Positions 10,415-22,844 of a stretch of 64,000 bases of DNA are shown here, one piece after another (position 1 is the stretch's first letter; the number at the start of each line of letters is the position of its first letter). The stretch covers positions 29,127-93,126 of the forward strand of contig JAVSML010021654.1 in the NCBI GenBank assembly GCA_038503035.1. The letters are read 5' to 3'. The DNA is from Crocodylus rhombifer (Eukaryota > Chordata > Crocodylia > Crocodylidae). The notes under the pieces are model-generated. The model had not been told where the DNA came from. It did no database searches and worked only from the letters and a program-made list of their open reading frames with translations. A program made the position numbers and the translations under genes.

Positions 10415-11742
10415 GTGAGTAAGTGATGTGAGAGAAGTGATAGCATAGCCTTATTCCTGTGGTGAGCAATGTGCGGTCACATTGGGGCCAAATGGGACTT
10501 TCCCTAGTAAGGCATGGAGAACAGCTACTGGAGGTCCCAAATGAAGTGGGGACCCTATTGCATGAGACTCTTGATCTACACTAGAAGAAATGGGCCCTAC
10601 TGAAAGAGTGTTTGTTCTAATTAGACAAGACAAAGGGAGTAATGAGGAAAGGACAAACAAATTCTCATAGCAGCTTCAAAAGGGGAGGATGAGCTGTTGT
10701 TCAGGACTACGCAGCAGCCACTATTTGGTAATAGTCTTGTGTGCGTGAACCTGTTGCATACAAGTGAAGTAAATCACTTTGACTTTGACAGTGGATAAAC
10801 TGTTAGAGGTGAAGCAGTTTTGCTGCATTTATAGGGCTACAGGCTGCTGCACATCTGAGTTAAATTTAGCAAACAGCACATCATAAACCCAGAAAACAGG
10901 AGAAGCTGCAAGAAACACTCACTCCATAAACTAGCAAGTAAGCCATAATATGGTGATCACCAGGTTCAGTAAACACAAACATACATGAATGAGAAGAACT
11001 AAACAATGAACTTTATTGTGGAGTAGTAGGCAACCTCTGAAGAACCTTGCCCGTCTCTGACTAGCTTAACTGAGTCACCATCTCCTAGTTCTCAACCTCT
11101 GAAATCCAAGTAAAGGAGCAACTCCAAACTACAATCTGAGTCACTACACTTAGATGGCAGAAAGTAGTTCTGTTTAAAAGATACTAGAGCACAGCCACAA
11201 TTCTCTTAGAAACTACCAAAAAGGGGCAGAATTCTACTGTTGGCTCCCTGCCGAGTGGAGACAGGGTGTCAAATGAACATTAAAATGACAAACAGTAATA
11301 CAAGGCTGATCAGCCTGACTCAGGTCCATGCACTGCAGTGTTTTTTTCTGACCATTGCCATGTGCAGCACCAGGTACTTCCAAGAAAGGTTTGAAAAATC
11401 CTGCAACAGGAAGCTGCCATAGTATACAGGCTTGGCAAGAGAACAAAGGTCATTGGAGCAGCACACCTCCCTGGTGAATGGCAGTGGAGGGTGCATGGCC
11501 TGGGTTCTGTTCCTACACTGGGATTGTTTTGGGACCTTGGGCAAATCTCTGTGCCCCACTTTCTCCATTTGCTAGTTGGGAATAATGGTAAACACCATCT
11601 TTTTTAAAGTGGTTTGAGATCTACAATTGAACAGAACAGGACTGAGGAAACCTCTGCCATAGCCTTGAATTACTCTGTGGGGAAACAGAGGCAAGTCTTT
11701 ACAGCTTAGTAAGTAGTGTTGAGCTGATATTGGTGCTGTGAG
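10415..11742. other. Intron 3, no feature recognised before the MITE
   Basis: This is sequence of average composition with short open frames only. No exon or repeat was identified. Confidence 0.4.
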
Positions 11743-11906
11743 AGGCAAGAATTTTTGTAGGTGATATCTTTTATTGGACCAACTCTGGTTAGGAGAGACA
11801 CAGGTAACCTTTCACATATCAGAGTACTTGATGCCCAAAAGCTTACCTTTCTCTCCAAACATTGAGTTAGTCCAACAAAAGATATCACCCACAAGAATTC
11901 TTGCCT
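11743..11906. mobile_element. MITE with 43-bp terminal inverted repeats
   Basis: The arm at 11743-11785 (aggcaagaatttttgtaggt...) is the reverse complement, with about five mismatches, of 11864-11906. The interior is only about 78 bp. It belongs to the same family as the 7020, 21153 and 21718 copies. It could fold into a long hairpin. Confidence 0.75.
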
Positions 11907-12203
11907 CCAGCTTATTACATCGTTTAAAAAATCAGTTTCTCTTTTGTGCCTAGCTGCTTGGACTTGAGTTCCAGGAGGGGTTTTTACCTTGTGCAGTTGG
12001 ACATTGCTAGCATGCTTTAAATAGAGCAGTTGCCCCACACATTGTGCTAGTTCTAAGCCTCCCAACTGGATGGAGATTCTTGTTCTGGTTCCCTAGCTCC
12101 ATTTCCTGTTGCTTTGTGCTGGGAAGGTGAGCACACTCATCTGTATTAATCTTGATTAGAGGAAGAACTCACTGCTCCTTATTTACTTCTCTCCTCTATG
12201 CAG

Positions 12204-13517
12204 AGATGAAAGGATGCTATGGAACTAAGGATATCATCTCCTTGGGTGAAGTTGCTCCCTCTCAGAAAGATGAATACAGCTGGAGGATGAGGAACCTCCT
12301 TGGCTCTGAGCTGACCCCAGAAAATCTGAGCTACCAGAGTGACTCTAATTCCATTTGTACAGAGGACTTTGCCACCAGGTTTGAGGAAGACATGGTCGAC
12401 CCTCTAGTGAATTTTGATGAGGAAGGTGATGTGCTTGCTTTTGATTTCTCAACTGAGGACTCCACTGGGGAGGGAACTGCTGTAGGAATGACAGCAGGAA
12501 GCACTGGTCCTTCTTTCTGTGTGAAGGAATGTGAAAACACATTGGAGGTTCTCACAAGACATAGGCAAAGAAAGCATGAGTACCTGCAGCAACCTAAGGA
12601 GGAGTTGGAAAATGACTTATTGGTGGCTTCAACTAGTGGTGTGGAAAGACCCCGATTTGTAAGCACTAGGAACAGGAGAGAGAGCCTGGAGTCTTTGGGA
12701 GGAAGGATATCCAGGCTGAGCCAGAGCAACACCATGCACACATCAAGCAGCATGGGCACAGAGAAGGCCAGCTCCACAGGTATTTGGGCCTGTGGTCATT
12801 TGACCCTGGAATTGGTGAGGACCCCTGAAGAAAGTGCTTCATGGTCCACAGTGCAAGGGAGTGAAGGCCTGGAGGATTCATCCAGATGGGCTCAGCCTCT
12901 CCCTGGAAGGAGCACGTTGCTGTTTGAAGAGCTGAGTCCTGGACAGCTGTTCAAGGCTCTAGATGTCTCTGCTAGCCACACCAGGTCCTGGGATGGAAGA
13001 ACAGCTCAGAGTTCATCCACAAGAAGACAGGCTGAACATCGGCACATCTCCCCAGATCACCCCTCTCACACCACCACACTCAAATCCACCTCCAATGACT
13101 CTTCCCTAGCCTCTGAAGGGCAGATGAGATCTCAGCTCATAACCCTCCTGCAGACCAGTCAAGGGCTATCCCCTGAGCTAGGGAAGCCCATGGAACAGTG
13201 GTCAGCATTGCAAAGCTCAGCTGTGAACAACCATTTGTCTAGTAGACCTGAAAGTGCCCAGATGCCCCCAGATAAAGCCAAAGACATCTGTGCTCCAACA
13301 CAGGATATGTCTTGGGATGTGAACTCTTTCCCTGCATTCAGTCGACAAGATCCCAGAACAGATACAGAACTGACACAGCAGGAGGCAGTGACTCCCTCAC
13401 GACAGTCTGGAAAGGACATTGCTTATGCGGTGGATAGTGATGGCATAGAAGAAGTTTGGGCTAGCTCTGAGCTAGAGCATCAGCCAGCAAAGAGGAGAGC
13501 TTGCTGTCCAAACCCTT
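12204..13517 (+). CDS. Host gene exon 4, long disordered acidic exon
   Basis: This 1,314-nt exon opens after ctctatgcag and closes before gtaagt. The reading frame is open throughout (about 437 codons) while the other frames are broken. The product is hydrophilic, rich in Ser, Thr, Glu and Gln, with acidic runs such as NFDEEGDVLAFDFSTED and a basic/Ser motif RNRRESLESLGGRISRLSQS that looks like a phosphorylation-prone linear motif. No folded domain, transmembrane helix or signal peptide is seen. An in-frame ATG lies two codons after the acceptor, but phase continuity with exon 3 argues it is internal. A Cys pair (RACCPNPC) spans the exon 4/5 junction. Confidence 0.85.
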
Positions 13518-15698
13518 GTAAGTCTGGAGCACGGTGCTGGAATTGTGGTGGGGTTGTGTAGCAGGAGCAGGGCCCCAGGGGCAGCGATGCTACTCTGGCA
13601 CTGCTAGTGGCCATGTGGCTCCTGCCCTGCTTTGGCTCCCTGGTTATACTTCCTCTTCCCTTGTCTGCCATGCCTTTGTTGGAATAATTTGAATGTGACA
13701 AAGGGAGGCTGCCCCAAGATCCCTAAGTGAGTTTTTGTGTTTGGCCAATGGGTCCTTCCCAAGCCCCACTGTACCCAGTCCTGTCTGACGCCAAGCAGGC
13801 CCTCCTGGCCCATCTGTGCCCCTACAACGTTGATCTGTTGCTTTAAGAGTTATTTGTGGTGTCCTTCCACCCCTACATCCATGCCCATGCCTCACAGATG
13901 TTCACGGTAAATTGCTTCAGTGGGCACCTGGCCTCCAATATGCTGCCAGGCCTCACCTCCATGCCCTTTTCAGGGCTTTGGCATTCCCAGATACCACCTT
14001 TTTCCTCTAGCCACCCTCCCCTTAGCCTAGGCCCACTGTGTTAGATGTGGCTTACGGGCTCCAGCCCCTGTTTTGCCCTGTCTCTGGCTTTGGGCTCCTG
14101 CCCCTATTTCCTGCCCCTCAGGTTCTGAGCCCTTGGCTGTAGTTTCACCTGTCTTGGGCACTGGTCCTAGTTTTCTCAGGCTCAGACCATGAAAGTGGGG
14201 GAGTGTTGGTGTGGATGTAGAGTATTGGTTGAGGGCATAGGGAGGTATGGGAGTGGACTGTGGGGAGCAGATGCTGGAATAGTACCTTTGGGGTAAGATG
14301 CCAAAGGCAGTTATAGACTGGCTTCCCAGGGCTCTGACAAAAACCTGCGGGGAATGCTGCTTTCCCAGTGATCATTGGCCATGTTGCTAATTCAGGCAGA
14401 ATGCGGCCTCTCAGAATATGACCTGTCTATACAAGGTAAATACCCTTCCTTTGGCAAAGGCACACACATACAAATCTGTGTTGTCTGATCCCTGTAGACT
14501 GAAACAAACATGGCAGTTTGTTTTCATCATCCCTCTGACACCATAATTTACTGCCAGGGGCACCACTGGGTTTTTTTTGAGAAGCACTGGATTGAACTGG
14601 ATAGAAAAATAAATCAATAGTAATAAAGTATTGGGACTACAGTCAGCAATAGGGTGGGAGGGATTGGATGGAAGAGAGGGTAAGGCTCCCCACAGCAGTG
14701 TCGGGGCTGAGCAGGGCCTGTAGGCTGGGGGACACAATATGGAGAAGGCTTTGCTAAAACCTAATTTTCTGTTTGGGGAGCCAAAAAAGTTCCCAGAGAG
14801 GCTTCATCCATTCTCCTTGCTTTTCCCCTGCCTCCACTGCCACCTCCACTCCTACCCCCATTTTGTAATGAAACAAACAGACAAAAAATATCTGGCTGAA
14901 TGCAAATTAAGCAAAGCTGAACTTCACTAGTTGCCTGAGGTGAAGGCCATGCGGACCCTAGTGGTTAGAGCAGTCTCAGGGCTTAGACAGACATTTCTTT
15001 TCTTGCGCTTCATCCACTGTTGCAGCATGACCCAAAGCCTGTGCCCACATGCAGGCTTGTTTTCCCAATAAAAAAATGGTTGATCTGGCCCCTAGAAGTC
15101 AGATCTGCAACAAAAACGCTGCTGCTTAAAACAGCAGCATCTTTATTGTGGGAAAGTTTTCCATGATGAAGTTAACATGTGGATAGGTATTCCTGTTCAC
15201 TAATATCCTATGGACCCTTGCTCTCCCTGCCTCTTTCCAAAGGAGAGGGAGCATCAGTGGGAGCTGTCTGGCCAGAACACTACCAGCTGCATGGTCCTAC
15301 TGATCAGGTGCTTGGGGTGGCTTTGTCACTGATCTGAGGGCTGTACCTGCTTGGTCCTGCTGATCTGGCAGGACTGGGCAGTAGGGGGCTGTAGGAGTGG
15401 CATGGCTATGTGACTTTCTTTGTCTGATGTTCTGGAGGATCTGTCCCATACCTGGGGCTGTCCCCTCCTTGGTTCTGCCTGTTAACTGAAGAGTGGCCCC
15501 TCCCATCCCCCTTTCCCCTAGCTAGAGAGCATACCTTTGTGGCATCTTTGGATGGTGTCACGTATTCAACTTAACACTAAGTGCTAAGTTAACACATGAG
15601 CTGCTGGGTGTTCAAGCAGTTTAGCACATGTTAAGTGCCCTCATAGTGTTGCAAAGTTGTTACCTTTCAGGCGAGGGTTATCTCCTAACACCAACTTA
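13518..15698. other. Intron 4, first part
   Basis: Pyrimidine-rich and otherwise unremarkable sequence. A short inverted motif (gctaagttaacac / agcacatgttaagtg) occurs near 15580-15640. No exon was recognised. Confidence 0.4.
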
Positions 15699-17330
15699 CT
15701 TTCATAGGATCATAGAATCACAGAGAAGCAGGGCTGAAAGGGACCTTCAGAGGTCATCTAATCTAACTGCCCTGCCTGAAGCAGGATCAGCCCTATCCAA
15801 ACCATCCCATGCAAACCATAATCTAAACTCTACATAAGATTACAACAACCCTGACCCAAAATGGACCTAACACTTTAACCTGCCACAGGTAAAGCAGGGA
15901 AACCATGGTAGCCAATGTCCTGCTTCTATGAAATGCTGTCCATATATGCCCAAGAGGTCCTGAGTAGAGGGACCATACTCCCTGTGACAGAGGGAGGCAA
16001 ACCCCCACAGTCCATACCAACCTGACCATGGGGTAAAATTCCTTCCTGACTCCAGATATGGTATTTGGTTTGACCCTGAGTGGAGGGGCAAGACCCACTA
16101 GCCAGAAACCTCTGGCTTTGGTCCCAGGAGGAGCTTTGGCACACCCCAGTTAAAGTCCCCAACCTTGGCTGTAGCCAACACCTAATGCCTCTGGGAAGGT
16201 GTAAAACCACCTTGACATATATAGCAGAAAAGGGTGGGGGAGATGGCAGAGGCAACAAGCAAAGCCAAGAAACATGGGAAATACTCATGTAGAACATAAG
16301 CATAGCTATCCTTAAATAAATGATACCAAAACTTTTTGCCCAGCAGGCTTGATTGGCAATGTGCAGTCCATCTGTAGGCTGGATTCACCCAGTGTTTCTA
16401 ATCCAGTGCCTGGGCAGGCATGACAGGCACCATCTAGCTATGCAGAGGGAGGGGAAGGTGAGGGGCAGGTTGGCCCCAGTGCAGCCCTACAGGGAAAAGG
16501 AGCTTGACCCCACCCCATGGAGAGTAAAGGGATGTGGCCTGGCCCTGCAGACAAAGGGGGGTATGGGCCAGCCCCAAGAAGTCGATGTGGCCTGGCCCTG
16601 TGGGGGAAGGGAGGCATGGCCAGGCCCCAGCACTGCCAGCAGAGAGAGGAAGGGGGCGTGGCAAAGCCCTAGTGACAGGGAAAGAGGTGTGGCGAAACCC
16701 TGTGAGGGAAGGGGGTATTGCCAGGCCCCAGCCCACTCCGGTGGAGAGGGAAAGGGGCATGGCCCCATCCTGATCCAGGAGCAGGGGGGTAGGAAGGGGA
16801 CCTAGCTTGTTGCCAACTGGCCACTCAGGGATTGGGCTTTGGGATTTGACGGGGCGGAGTGGCCATAGTAATGGCCACTGCTTCCCTACTGCCAAATTTC
16901 CAGACCCTTGGGGAGCCCTGCAGGCCAGATGCAATGGTTGCAGATGCTGTGTTTGGCCTGCAGGATGGAGGTTGAGCACCCCTGCCCTAAGCAGTTTATT
17001 CTACTGCCTCACTGTTCTAACAGTGGAGAAGTTTTTTTTGGAGGTCCAATCTAAATTTACTTTTCTGCAGCTTTAAGCCATTAGTCCATAGCCTCCTCTC
17101 TGCAGCAAGAAAGAAGAGGCACTTTCCCTCTTCTTTATGGCAGCTCTTCAAGTATTTGAAGAATATGAAGACTGCTGTCATGTTCCCCTCTTAAGAATCT
17201 TTTCCGCAAACTGAACATGCCTCAGCCTCTCCTAATATCTTTTGCCTTCTAAGCCTTTGATTATCTTTGTTGCCTACCTTTGGACCCTCTCTAATTTTAC
17301 CAGGTTACTACATTCCAATAACATTCAACT
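15699..17330 (-). mobile_element. CR1 LINE 3' fragment split by nested insertions
   Basis: The CR1 tail and 3' end (atcatagaatcacagag ... aaagggaccttcagaggtca) is at 15699-15810. The same CR1 resumes at about 16984 (ccctaagcagtttattctactgc...) and continues to 17330. The intervening 1.17 kb is foreign. Confidence 0.75.
15811..16983. mobile_element. Nested insertion in CR1 (composite repeat, right part hAT-like)
   Basis: The left part (to about 16343) is an unclassified repeat-like block. The right part, about 16344-16983, is GC-rich with ends caggcttgattggcaatgtg and, inverted, caggggtgctcaacctccat. These resemble hAT MITE ends of the 'caggggtg-c-caac' type. No clean 8-bp duplication was found. 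No coding. Confidence 0.45.
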
Positions 17331-17602
17331 GTTGCAAATGAATATATGAAAAGGCCCTTCACTGAACTTCAGCCAAGGGGTTGTGCATGTGTGCCTACCT
17401 GTAGCGTTCTCTTTTCTGAAATGCTACAGCTTGGCAGGACTGCAGAAATAACACCTACCTAAGCTCTGTACTCTGCCAGATGGGACTTTTGGAAGCCATG
17501 TCTTCCAAGTCAGTCCTAACAAGCAGGCTCAAAGACTTATTATGTCTCTTTTTGGATTAATTAATATGTACATAGGCTATATGAATTAAAAAAACTTAAA
17601 CA

Positions 17603-18213
17603 TTAGGGCTATGCAAAGCTTCAGGTGCTGATTCGATTCAGAGGAGATTCAGTCTGATTTGGCAGCCAAATCTCCTAATCAAATAAGGAGACCACTAAAA
17701 GGTCTGAATCAATTCAAAGCTCTCCAAATTGATTCAGAAAAGATTCAGAGAGTTTCAGAGATTCACGCAGTCTGTGCTTGCCACTGCAGGGAGGTGGACC
17801 TGGACTATGTGCTGGTAAGAGGGGGTGGAGGAGGGAGGGGACTATGGTGAGCAGCCATGGGGGCGCTGGGAGAGCAGGCAGGGAATGGGGATTCGTGACA
17901 GAGCCCACGCAGCAGCGCAGGACAGTGGGGGGCAGTGGGGACCTCCTCCCTGGCAGGAGCCAGTGAGTTTGGGGCTTTTTTTTTTTAAAGAGTGGGGATC
18001 TGCTGCCAGCTGGGGCAGCCATCGACAGCACTGGAAGAGCGGGTGGGGGATGGGGCCTGTCCAATTCAGAGATTTGGCCAATTCGTTAGTGGCCGAATTT
18101 CCAAATCAGATTCGGCTGAATTGATTCGGGACAGTGATTCGAATAACCGAATCGAATCACTATCCCCCGAACTGGCTGAATCTGAAGCAAATACTAGCCA
18201 TTTCGCACCGGCC
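17603..18213. mobile_element. MITE with 'gattcg' subrepeats
   Basis: The left end ggctatgcaaagcttcag and the inverted right end ggccggtgcgaaatggctag are related. The interior has many repeats of gattcgattc/gaatcgaatc in both orientations. A related end (ggcctgtgcgag) occurs at 22424, so this is a family. Non-coding. Confidence 0.6.
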
Positions 18214-19376
18214 TATTGCACATGAGAAAGAATATACACTTGAACCCATGTTCTTCCTTGATGACTAGGGTGCTTTCTTGGGGGATGGGTGTGATTCTTT
18301 CAGGGAAAAGGAAGAAGTAAACTTGGATACCCCACATTCTGAATGAATACCTTGAATACCCAGCTACTCGGTAGAAGAATAATTTTTCCATCAGTTCTAT
18401 GAATATGGTTTTGAAAAGCTTTTTCGAAACATAACTATTTGGTGAATTAACCCAAATTTGGCAGTAGTTTTGGAACAACTTAAACCTTTTTTAAAAAAAA
18501 CTATTTTCCCACAAAATGTCATCCAGCATTAGCTGTGGGTAATCTAAGTGAGGGAGGCACAGGAAGTCATGCTCTTCCACTGTGTGCTGCCAGCTATTCA
18601 GCCTGGTATGAAGGGAGACAAGGCATGTCCCAGACATGTCCCCAACTCTTAGCACCAAATAGGCTTTCAGCAGGGAATTATTCTTGTGCTCAGGACAGTG
18701 CAAAGACAGTGCCTGTGACTGGCCCTTGCCTGATGGGTGTATGGCAGGTCTCTGTGCACCTCTCTGGTTTGGAGTCAATAGCACATCTAACCCTGGAGGA
18801 GCAGGGTCTGTCTTGGAGTGAGGTCACACAACACAGTGTCTGTCTGGGTGGGTGCTACATAGAGAAGACCATGGAGTTGAGGAGCAGGGAAGAAGAGTTT
18901 GCCCTAGGGGACTGAGGAAGGAAGATGGGGAAATGTGCAGCTGGAGGATGGTGACAGGCCCCATAACCTAGCTGTCTCCAATTCAAGAAGTAGGGGCATC
19001 CCTTGCCAATAAGGAGGATTAACAGTCACTGGGTACAGAAGAACAGGACTTTAGTCTCTATACAGCCCTCCCCTGCCCCATGCTGGCCATTGAGTCTCAT
19101 TGATTTTCCCTGTTCGTGGCTGCAGGGGAAGCCTCTGGGTCCTACCAGTCCCCAGCACAATGTGTCTGCTTAGCCTGAAGTAAGTGAACCAGGTAAATGG
19201 TGGCCAAGCACATGGCCACGACCTGTTGATGCTAGTGGGTGAGGGACCTGTGAATGCTGCTGGCTGTTGGTGTATGCTGTGGGTTGCCAGTAGTTCTATC
19301 TCCTGCCTGACATGTCCAATAAAGTGCCCCCAAGGGGACCTCCATTCACCTGCTCCCACTCTCGCCCTTGGTTTAG
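18214..19376. other. Intron 4, last part
   Basis: No exon or repeat was recognised. Several overlapping open frames between 18490 and 18915 have no supporting structure. Confidence 0.35.
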
Positions 19377-19472
19377 GTCCTGAATCAGACACCAGAGTCC
19401 CTAAGAATTGTGGCCTGAACTTGTCTCCAGACAGTAGTTCTTCAGTACCCAACAAAGACAAGCATGTGGCTG
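19377..19472 (+). CDS. Host gene exon 5
   Basis: Acceptor ttggtttag and donor gtaaga frame 96 nt. It encodes PESDTRVPKNCGLNLSPDSS, continuing the polar, Ser-rich region. Phase 2 in and 1 out fits its neighbours. Confidence 0.72.
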
Positions 19473-19649
19473 GTAAGAGAAGCTGTTTGCTGGTTGATGC
19501 CTCTTGGGGAAAGAACTGGATACTGGTCTGTCCTTTGAGCTTGCCCTGCCTGGGTTCTTTGCCTTCCTATTTGTCTTCATCTTCTCCTCAGTGTCCCCCT
19601 GCCTGCATGTCCTCCTCCAGAGAGATGATGACTTCCCTTGTCTCTGCAG

Positions 19650-19815
19650 GAATAAATTCTGGAAATTTGGTTGGGGGAAGGAATAAACTGCAGGTGCTGG
19701 AGAGAAGAGCAGAACCTCTTTTAGGATTGTGTCCTTGTTGCGGTTGGAAGCAAAGGGAGTTACTCCTCCCATCACCAGTAGTTGGGGAGTTGGAGGATAG
19801 GCACCCAGTTCAGGG
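19650..19815 (+). CDS. Host gene exon 6
   Basis: Acceptor gtctctgcag and donor gtgagt frame 166 nt. The exon is needed to reconcile the phase of exon 5 (1 out) with exon 7 (1 in). It encodes NSGNLVGGRNKLQVLERRAE, then a Cys-containing segment GLCPCCGWKQRELLLPS. It is less obviously coding than its neighbours, so the call rests mainly on phase and splice sites. Confidence 0.6.
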
Positions 19816-19879
19816 GTGAGTTTAGTCCAGTGTCTTTCACATGCCCCCTTCACTCTCTTCCATGCATTACTTTCACCAG

Positions 19880-19971
19880 GTTTGATACTGCCACTGTTGA
19901 CAGTAACCTGGACTCAGTGAAGACAGCAAAAGACCAGGCTGACATGCTCAAGGCTGTCAACCACCAAAGAG
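19880..19971 (+). CDS. Host gene exon 7
   Basis: Acceptor tttcaccag and donor gtatag frame 92 nt encoding FDTATVDSNLDSVKTAKDQA, then DMLKAVNHQR, a helical, charged segment. Phase 1 in and 1 out. Confidence 0.72.
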
Positions 19972-21009
19972 GTATAGCCCCAATACCCAGCCCAGCCCAG
20001 CACTGCCCCAGAGAGCTCTGGGATACTGTCAGTGAAAAAAGAGATAAGGATCCCTCTTCCCTTCTGCCTCCTCCTAACTCCTCCATCTCACTGTATCCTC
20101 ATGCCTTACTCCAGTCTCCTCTCTCTCTGGTTCTCTAGGCAATTGAACCATGTTGGATGGGTAAGGAGATGAAATTGCCCGTAGTGGTCACACTGGCACC
20201 GCTCTTCCATTTCCATCCACACCCAGAGGTTACCATTATTGTTAGTCACTTCTCCCCATGGAGCATACCTTGATTCATCACCTTGTTCTGAGCCTGGAAC
20301 ATGTGTCCATTGCCATTTAGGACCGCATCTCCTGTAGGTGCCCTACTACCACTGCTCTTGCTGCATTAAGTCACAAAACTTGACAGCAGTGACCACAGTG
20401 TAAAGTAGACGTGGCTGAGCTAGCTTTAAACTACTTGGGTCAGGTACCAGTAGCAGTCTAGCTATGGCAGGACAGAGCTCAGTATAGGCTGTAAAACTAC
20501 TTGAGAAGCAGGATGAATTAACCCATGCTGAACTTTGTGCTGCTGTAACTAGATTGCTACCAGTACCCGAGCTAGTTAATTCCAACCTGCTGTGATTGCA
20601 GGGAAGAGAAACCCATTGTCTCATTGTTTGCTTGCACTACTCTGTCTGAATCCATCTGTTGTCTCTAGTTTTATACTTTGGTCTGGTCACATCAACAGGG
20701 TAAGCTAGGGTATGAAGTTTGTAGTACATCATATACTGCATAGTAAGTGCTTATGTGCATATACTTCTCAAGTGGTAAATGAGATGTAGCTTGTTTCACT
20801 TTCTTCACATGCACACTGGTCAGTTACCAGGGGGTAGCTGATGTCCTGTAAGCTCTCCCCCACCTTCACTGAGTGGTAACTTGTTCATTTGCTTGTGCCT
20901 GTAGATTGTAAGCTCTTTGGGACAGCTCTGTTGTTTTGTTCCATGTTTGTGCAGCACCTAGCTCAATGGAATTTTACTTTCTCCAATATTTTTTCCTTTC
21001 TCCAACTAG
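19972..21009. other. Intron 7
   Basis: An imperfect inverted repeat at about 20405-20455 and 20540-20590 (ggtaccagtagcagtctag against its complement) suggests a small MITE. No exon was recognised. Confidence 0.4.
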
Positions 21010-21061
21010 TTCCTGACTACAACAGCAATACGCTTCATTCGCCCCTGGGAGACTCGTCGGG
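21010..21061 (+). CDS. Host gene exon 8 (micro-exon)
   Basis: The 52-nt exon lies between tctccaactag and gtaagt and encodes VPDYNSNTLHSPLGDSSG with shared end codons. It is short, but the phase (2 in, 2 out) exactly bridges exons 7 and 9. Confidence 0.65.
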
Positions 21062-21152
21062 GTAAGTGCTAACAAAAACCTGCTTATTAGCCCAGTGTCT
21101 TGGTGATGATACAGGGTTACCACATTCATGTAAAGACATGACATTTAAAGAG

Positions 21153-21297
21153 TGTTCAGGTTGTAGCCATGTTGGTGTAGAGGCAAAGGGAATCAGAACT
21201 TGTGGTAGAGGTGATATCTTTTATTAGACTAACCAGATTTTTGCAAAAAAAGTTCTTTAATTGCAAGTTTTTGAGCACAAGCACCCTTCTTCAAGCA
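21153..21297 (+). mobile_element. MITE copy, left arm orientation
   Basis: The block begins caggttgtagccatgttggt and contains ggtgatatcttttattagac. It is repeated in reverse orientation at 21718-21838. Similar arms bound the elements at 7020 and 11743. Confidence 0.65.
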
Positions 21298-21717
21298 TAG
21301 GAGAAAAGATTGTACCAGTTCTCCTGGGTAGAAATAAAAGTTCATATTTCATAGGAGAGTTGAAGGTATGGTAAAATATCCTGTTTGGAACTGTTCATTT
21401 TATGCAGATTAAGCTCAGAGAAAAGTTGGAGTAGTCTGTTTACCTCAAAGGTGTTTGGTGGCAAGCAGAATGTAGAGTCATATTTCCTTCTGGTTATGAT
21501 TCATATTTCACATAAAAGTAAAAGAATGGAATGCTCTTCTAGGCAGGATTTTCTGATTTGATGAAGTATATCTGAGCTCTGTGATAATGCAAATTCCCTC
21601 GAACAAAGGCAGGAACTGAGGCTCAGGTTTCAGGTGGTAAAACTTGCTTCCTCCTTATAAAATTATGAAGATTTAATTTTAAAAATCTGCTAAAATTTGA
21701 TATCTTCCACGTGTCAG

Positions 21718-21838
21718 GTATCCAGGTTGTAGCTGTATTGGTCTAGCTTGAAAGCTTGCAAATAAAGAATTTTTTTTGCAAAAATCTAGTTGGTCTAATA
21801 AAAATATCACCTTTACCACAAATTCTGATTCCTTTTGA
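21718..21838 (-). mobile_element. MITE copy, inverted partner
   Basis: The reverse complement of this block aligns with 21183-21297 over about 100 bp (ggaatcagaatttgtggta...). The two blocks may be the ends of one 0.7-kb element or two insertions facing each other. Confidence 0.6.
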
Positions 21839-21841
21839 CAT

Positions 21842-22421
21842 GTAAAGGTGCATTCATGTAAAATGCATCCAGCATTTCACTTTGGCTTGTGCTGACCATG
21901 GTTCTGCACTCTGCCACAAGGCCTTGTCTCAAGCACCAGGACTAGAGCAAAGAAGCTAATCCCGTGCTCTGCAGTCCTGAGCATCTCTACTGATGCAGAC
22001 ACCCAGCACTGCCAGAGACACTGTAACCTCCTCTAGAGGTTAGAATGGGGAGTAAAGAGCTTCTGCCATATTTTTTTAAATATGTGGCTGGGGATATTCA
22101 GCAGCTTTCAAGAGCCATGAGTACTGATGTGAATCAGATCTTAAATGGTCATGAGGTACTGACACAGACCCAGATGGAACCTGTCAAGGATTCTCCTGCT
22201 TTCAAACCCTTGATATAGTTCCATCCAGGTATCCATCATCTGCTCTTGATTGTTTCAGATGATCCTTGGTTAAAGCACATGCCATGTGCAAATCCACTTT
22301 GCCTTGATGCTTTCCTTTTGACCTTGGAATGTGGATCTTGTGCAGTGCAGGTGTTTGGATAAGAACACAGGAGCTGCCATTTATTGGGTCAGACCACAGG
22401 TCCTTTTTGCCAAGTACCCTG
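21842..22421. other. Unrecognised intron sequence
   Basis: No exon or repeat was recognised between the two MITEs. Confidence 0.35.
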
Positions 22422-22698
22422 TAGGCCTGTGCGAGTAGGCAGCTATTCAATCTGACTTCACTGCTGCACGTTTCATCCAAATCGGACAAAACACAAGAAT
22501 GTTATAGATATTTCATTGATTCCCCATTATACCCCATGGCCAGATCTCCAAAGTGACTCCAAAGCAGTTCGGAAGCTCCGATCTGCTTTGGAAAGCCTGA
22601 AGAAGTCAGCACTTCAATCCGGACATGCTGCTTCGGACACTGAAGCATCCAAAGCTTCTCCAGATCCGAAGCATGGTCCAAAGCCTCACATAGCTCTA
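22422..22698. mobile_element. MITE related to the 17.6-kb element
   Basis: The left end taggcctgtgcgag and the inverted right end tagagctatgtgag are similar, and the inside is rich in ccgaagc/gcttcgg motifs. It is non-coding; a chance open frame crosses it. Confidence 0.5.
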
Positions 22699-22844
22699 GT
22701 ATGCTGCTTCACAGTAGCTGAGGGTGAATGCTGAAAGGGAAAGTGAACAGGGTATGATCAGGGTTTTTCTCCTGTTCCTCTCTTACTTACACCTTCCAGC
22801 ACTTAAGGAAGTTCCGATTCACAGGATATACCCCTAATTCCCAT

